Positions 61,026-64,000 of a stretch of DNA of 64,000 nt are shown here, piece after piece (the stretch's first letter is position 1; every line of letters starts with the position of its first letter). Source of the DNA: Deltaproteobacteria bacterium HGW-Deltaproteobacteria-12 (GTDB lineage: Bacteria > Desulfobacterota > Syntrophia > Syntrophales > Smithellaceae); NCBI GenBank assembly GCA_002840565.1, contig PHBK01000020.1, positions 1-64,000 on the forward strand, in the 5' to 3' direction. The position numbers were made by a program, and so were the translations under genes. Below the pieces are notes generated by a model. It searched no databases and had not been told where the DNA came from. It saw only the letters and a program-made list of their open reading frames with translations.

Positions 61026-64000
61026 ATGAAGCTTAGAAATATTGAAATACTAGAAAATGATTCAAATAAAAAGGGTGATCTCTTTGGACGCCTTATGTCT
61101 GATTTTTTTCACGCATTGGGATACGATGAACCAAGGCTCAATATTCATAAGTCTGGCAGAGAGATTGATTTAACCTCCCAACACAGAACTGAGCAAAAAA
61201 TTGCTATAGCAGAATGCAAAGCTCATTCAGAATCAATAGGGGGTGCGGACATAAATAAATTTGTTGGCGTAATTGATGCTGAAAAAAGAAAACTCAAAAA
61301 AGATAAAGCATTAAAAGGTTACAATGCGGTAGGTTACTTTATCTCCTTATCGGGTTTTAGGGAAACAGCAATCGAACAAGAAAATGACTGTGATAATAAG
61401 AGAGTCATTCTTATCAAACCCGAAAAAATAGTTACGGAGTTAGTTCGCGGGAAAATATTAGTTTCATTTGAAGAAGCAGTTGGTTGTTTATCATCAACAG
61501 TTCCTAAACTCACGTTGATTAATCATGCAGATTTAGTAGCTTCCAATAAAGGTTGGGTCTGGGCTTTTTACTATTCTAATTCTAATGGACAAAAACCATC
61601 ACATTTTGCATTGGTTCATGCGGAAGGGAAGCCTCTTTTTAGAGATTTAGCAGAAGAAATAATTTCAATAGACATTAATTTGAATAAAGTATTTGAAGGC
61701 CTGGCCTTGTTAAACAAAGAAGAATCTACAGATACTATGCAACATAATTTAAAAGAAACCGGCATAAAATATTTTAAGTATCTTGAAAATGAATTAGGTG
61801 AAATCCACTTTGAAGGATTACCAACAGATAAAGAAGCGGGTTCAGTTAAAGTTAAGTTAGAAAACATATTTGTCCCACTCCATTTAAACAAAAGTCAACA
61901 AAGCAAAAAAAGAACGGAATTAGATTTTGATGAAAGTAAAAGAGAAGGGATTGGCGACATATTAAACAAACATTCAAAACTTGCAATACTGGCTAAACCA
62001 GGTGGTGGTAAATCAACTCTCATTAAACGAATTGCAATTGCTTATGCTTTTCCTGAAAGACGGAAGCTAATAAACGACAAACTTCCAGAAAAAATTTTGT
62101 TTCCAATATTTTTGCGATGTAGAGAACTTGGAGAAAAAGTAACTTTAAGTATTACCGAAATTATAAACGCTATCTCCACAAGAGCTGAGATAAACTCATG
62201 TGCTGATGAGTTTTCAATTTTAGTTTCAAAGTCTTTACAGCAGGGTACTGCACTATTACTTATTGATGGTTTGGATGAAATTGCAGAAGACAAAAACAGA
62301 ATATCTTTTGTTAATCAACTAAGAACGTTTGTCGCTACTTATCCCACTATAAACATTATTGTAACTTCAAGAGAGGCTGGTTTTAGAGTTGTTGCTGATT
62401 TTTTAGCAACGTATTGTGAAAACTATACGGTCTCAAATTTGATTGAATCAGAAATTAAAGAATTATGCATAAAGTGGCATAAAGCAATTATCGATGAATC
62501 TGCAAATACTGCTAAAGAAGCAAATAAACTCAGCGAATTAATTATGAAGGATAATAGAATTAAAGCATTGGCAAAGAATCCACTTCTTTTAACAACTCTT
62601 CTTTTTGTCAAAAGATGGGCGGGCTATCTCCCTACTAAACGAAGTGTACTTTATCAGGAAATGATAAAACTTCTTTTGGTGACTTGGAATGTTGAAGGAC
62701 ATGAAATTCTTGACATTGAAGAAGCAGAACCCCAACTTGCCTTTGTTGCATACTGGATGACTAAGCAAGGTCAGCAAACGATTACTGCCGATGAACTTAA
62801 TAGTTGCCTTATTGAAGCACGAAAGCAAATGCCAGAAATTTTGGGATACACAAATGTTAGCCCTTCAGAATTTATAAAGCGAGTTGAATCAAGAAGTAGT
62901 TTGTTAATTATGTCAGGATATAAACGACTCGATTCAGGTAATACAACTGCTGTTTATGAATTTTTGCATTTGAGTTTTCAAGAGTATCTAACAGCTAAAG
63001 CAATTGTAAAAAGATTTATCCCAAAGTGTGATTCAGAGAAAAAAGTGGTGGACATTATTAAGCCTAATATTAATAGCGAAAATTGGAAGGAAGTAATTCC
63101 ATTAGCAGCAGTATTGTTAGAAAGAGATACGAAAGATTTAATAGAGTGCCTGATTTCTGAATCAAAAATTGTTGCCTCGAAGGATAAAAAGGAAAGGACG
63201 AAGCAAGATAAATTAGCTCCTTCTTTGTTAGGAAGTTGTCTTGCTAATGAGATTCAAATCTCACCTGACTTATTAGGGACTGCAATTGAATGGTATGCTA
63301 AAAATACTTATTCAGTACGTGATGGAGGAAATACTGAAATAATTCTTAAAAATAAATTTGGTACGACCTTTAGGAAAAGGATTAAAGAATGTTTTATTGA
63401 AAAATATGATGATAAATATGTTTTCCCCGTAGGTTCAATTTTGGCTGACATTTTTATCATTGATGTCAATAGTCAAGAGAAGAAGCTTGCCATCAAAAAT
63501 GCAATTCTTTCGACGTTGAGAAGTGAAAAAAAAGAGGATAAATGTTCTGCAATACTAGGAATGATGAACTATGCCTTTGGACTCGCAAGACCTTATAAAT
63601 CAGAGAAGCAATCTATCTCAGATTATGAGGCGATTTTCGATAACATGTTAGATTTGTTAAAAACAAATGATCCTCACTACCATTTTTCAATATGTTGGTG
63701 TCTTGCGTGGTCTGGACAGGCAAATATATTTCCCGATAAGTTGAGAATTCCCTTCACAACTTATTTAGTAAAATTATGGATTAAATCAGGTGAGCAGAAT
63801 ATGCAGAGAGTAACTTCATGGGCTCTGAGCGAGATACTTACACCATCAATTCCCAAAAACAAAATTTCAAAGATTCAAAAACTCAAAACTGCAATTTACG
63901 ATAGCTTCCAAAAGCCAAATAGTGAATTTGACCAATTAGTATCAATTTATTTAGGTACTATTATTGGTGAGTGTTTTGAGAAAAAAGCGATTATAGAAAC
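61026..64000 (+). CDS. Mrr-like nuclease-NACHT protein, NLR-type anti-phage candidate (partial, runs off window)
   Basis: The frame is open from ATG 61026 to the window end, 991 residues so far. Residues 15-85 look like a Mrr/PD-(D/E)xK nuclease: Asp48 in GREIDLT and Glu63-x-Lys65 in AIAECKAH. A NACHT-type STAND ATPase follows: Walker A KPGGGKST (324-331), Walker B LLLIDGLDE (410-418) and sensor TSRE (447-450). After it comes an FLHLSFQEYLTAKAI segment (typical NACHT winged-helix end) and long helical repeats. This matches the layout of bacterial NACHT/Avs defence proteins, where repeats sense a phage protein and trigger nuclease activity. AAAGGA lies 13 bases before the start. Very AT-rich compared with the rest of the window. 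Confidence 0.82.
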   Translation, partial: MKLRNIEILENDSNKKGDLFGRLMSDFFHALGYDEPRLNIHKSGREIDLTSQHRTEQKIAIAECKAHSESIGGADINKFVGVIDAEKRKLKKDKALKGYNAVGYFISLSGFRETAIEQENDCDNKRVILIKPEKIVTELVRGKILVSFEEAVGCLSSTVPKLTLINHADLVASNKGWVWAFYYSNSNGQKPSHFALVHAEGKPLFRDLAEEIISIDINLNKVFEGLALLNKEESTDTMQHNLKETGIKYFKYLENELGEIHFEGLPTDKEAGSVKVKLENIFVPLHLNKSQQSKKRTELDFDESKREGIGDILNKHSKLAILAKPGGGKSTLIKRIAIAYAFPERRKLINDKLPEKILFPIFLRCRELGEKVTLSITEIINAISTRAEINSCADEFSILVSKSLQQGTALLLIDGLDEIAEDKNRISFVNQLRTFVATYPTINIIVTSREAGFRVVADFLATYCENYTVSNLIESEIKELCIKWHKAIIDESANTAKEANKLSELIMKDNRIKALAKNPLLLTTLLFVKRWAGYLPTKRSVLYQEMIKLLLVTWNVEGHEILDIEEAEPQLAFVAYWMTKQGQQTITADELNSCLIEARKQMPEILGYTNVSPSEFIKRVESRSSLLIMSGYKRLDSGNTTAVYEFLHLSFQEYLTAKAIVKRFIPKCDSEKKVVDIIKPNINSENWKEVIPLAAVLLERDTKDLIECLISESKIVASKDKKERTKQDKLAPSLLGSCLANEIQISPDLLGTAIEWYAKNTYSVRDGGNTEIILKNKFGTTFRKRIKECFIEKYDDKYVFPVGSILADIFIIDVNSQEKKLAIKNAILSTLRSEKKEDKCSAILGMMNYAFGLARPYKSEKQSISDYEAIFDNMLDLLKTNDPHYHFSICWCLAWSGQANIFPDKLRIPFTTYLVKLWIKSGEQNMQRVTSWALSEILTPSIPKNKISKIQKLKTAIYDSFQKPNSEFDQLVSIYLGTIIGECFEKKAIIE

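Noticed and set aside
1..64000. CRISPR arrays, rRNA or tRNA genes
   Set aside because: No regular spacer-repeat series and no cloverleaf or rRNA-like sequence was seen in any gap; a covariance-model scan would settle this.

Overview
The window looks like a chromosome segment of a Gram-negative anaerobe of the Desulfobacterota (former Deltaproteobacteria, Syntrophus/Smithella-like). This is inference from gene content: lptD, an LpoB-type lipoprotein, EF-P with its lysyl-modification enzymes, a PEP-CTERM alkaline phosphatase, a Mo/W-bisPGD oxidoreductase, ACR3 and ArsP arsenic permeases, and two dispersed palindromic repeat families. No rRNA, tRNA, CRISPR array or intact IS element was found.

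Layout. 1-5.2 kb: the tail of an outer-membrane barrel gene and its terminator, then a tight four-gene cassette (unknown 819-aa protein, phosphatidylserine decarboxylase-like, DksA-type zinc finger, Lgt-like membrane protein). 5.2-11 kb: PhzF-like enzyme, a secreted PEP-CTERM alkaline phosphatase behind a four-unit Pho-type box, and several short or truncated signalling genes. 11.4-19.4 kb: housekeeping genes (metallo-beta-lactamase-fold phosphodiesterase, folC, lptD, COG3014/LpoB pair, and a frameshifted YyaL/DUF255 gene). 19.4-32.5 kb: a defence island bounded by two toxin-antitoxin pairs (hicBA and mazEF). Inside are a SNF2-type helicase, a PHP-SMC-like TrlF ATPase, a DNA methyltransferase, a DUF1016 PD-(D/E)xK nuclease and a type III-like restriction helicase-nuclease, all on one strand and nearly touching. 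32.6-36.8 kb: a MacAB/LolCDE-like ABC export operon.

36.8-42.9 kb (minus strand): MaoC hydratase, EpmA, EF-P, a KamA/EpmB-type radical SAM aminomutase, a molybdopterin oxidoreductase and a small membrane protein. 43-52.4 kb: an arsenic and thiol-redox island with two ArsR regulators, ACR3, ArsP, several thioredoxin-like proteins, CcdA, a VKOR-DsbA fusion and a DGC protein. It is interspersed with at least five gene remnants (thioredoxin-like C-terminus, DUF169, arsC, rhodanese, radical SAM tail). 52.4-60.2 kb: MscS channel, thioredoxin, class III cyclase, YaiI, YwbE, GIY-YIG and Tex, then a second hicBA pair whose toxin is only 39 residues. After a repeat-rich gene-free stretch, 61-64 kb holds an AT-rich Mrr-like nuclease-NACHT protein, cut by the window edge, that resembles bacterial NLR-type anti-phage proteins.

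The main candidates for undescribed biology are the five-gene defence operon at 20.1-31.5 kb, the lipid-enzyme cassette at 0.25-5.2 kb, the nuclease-NACHT protein, and the decaying arsenic/thiol island. All function calls are read from sequence motifs and remembered family features; no database search was possible.
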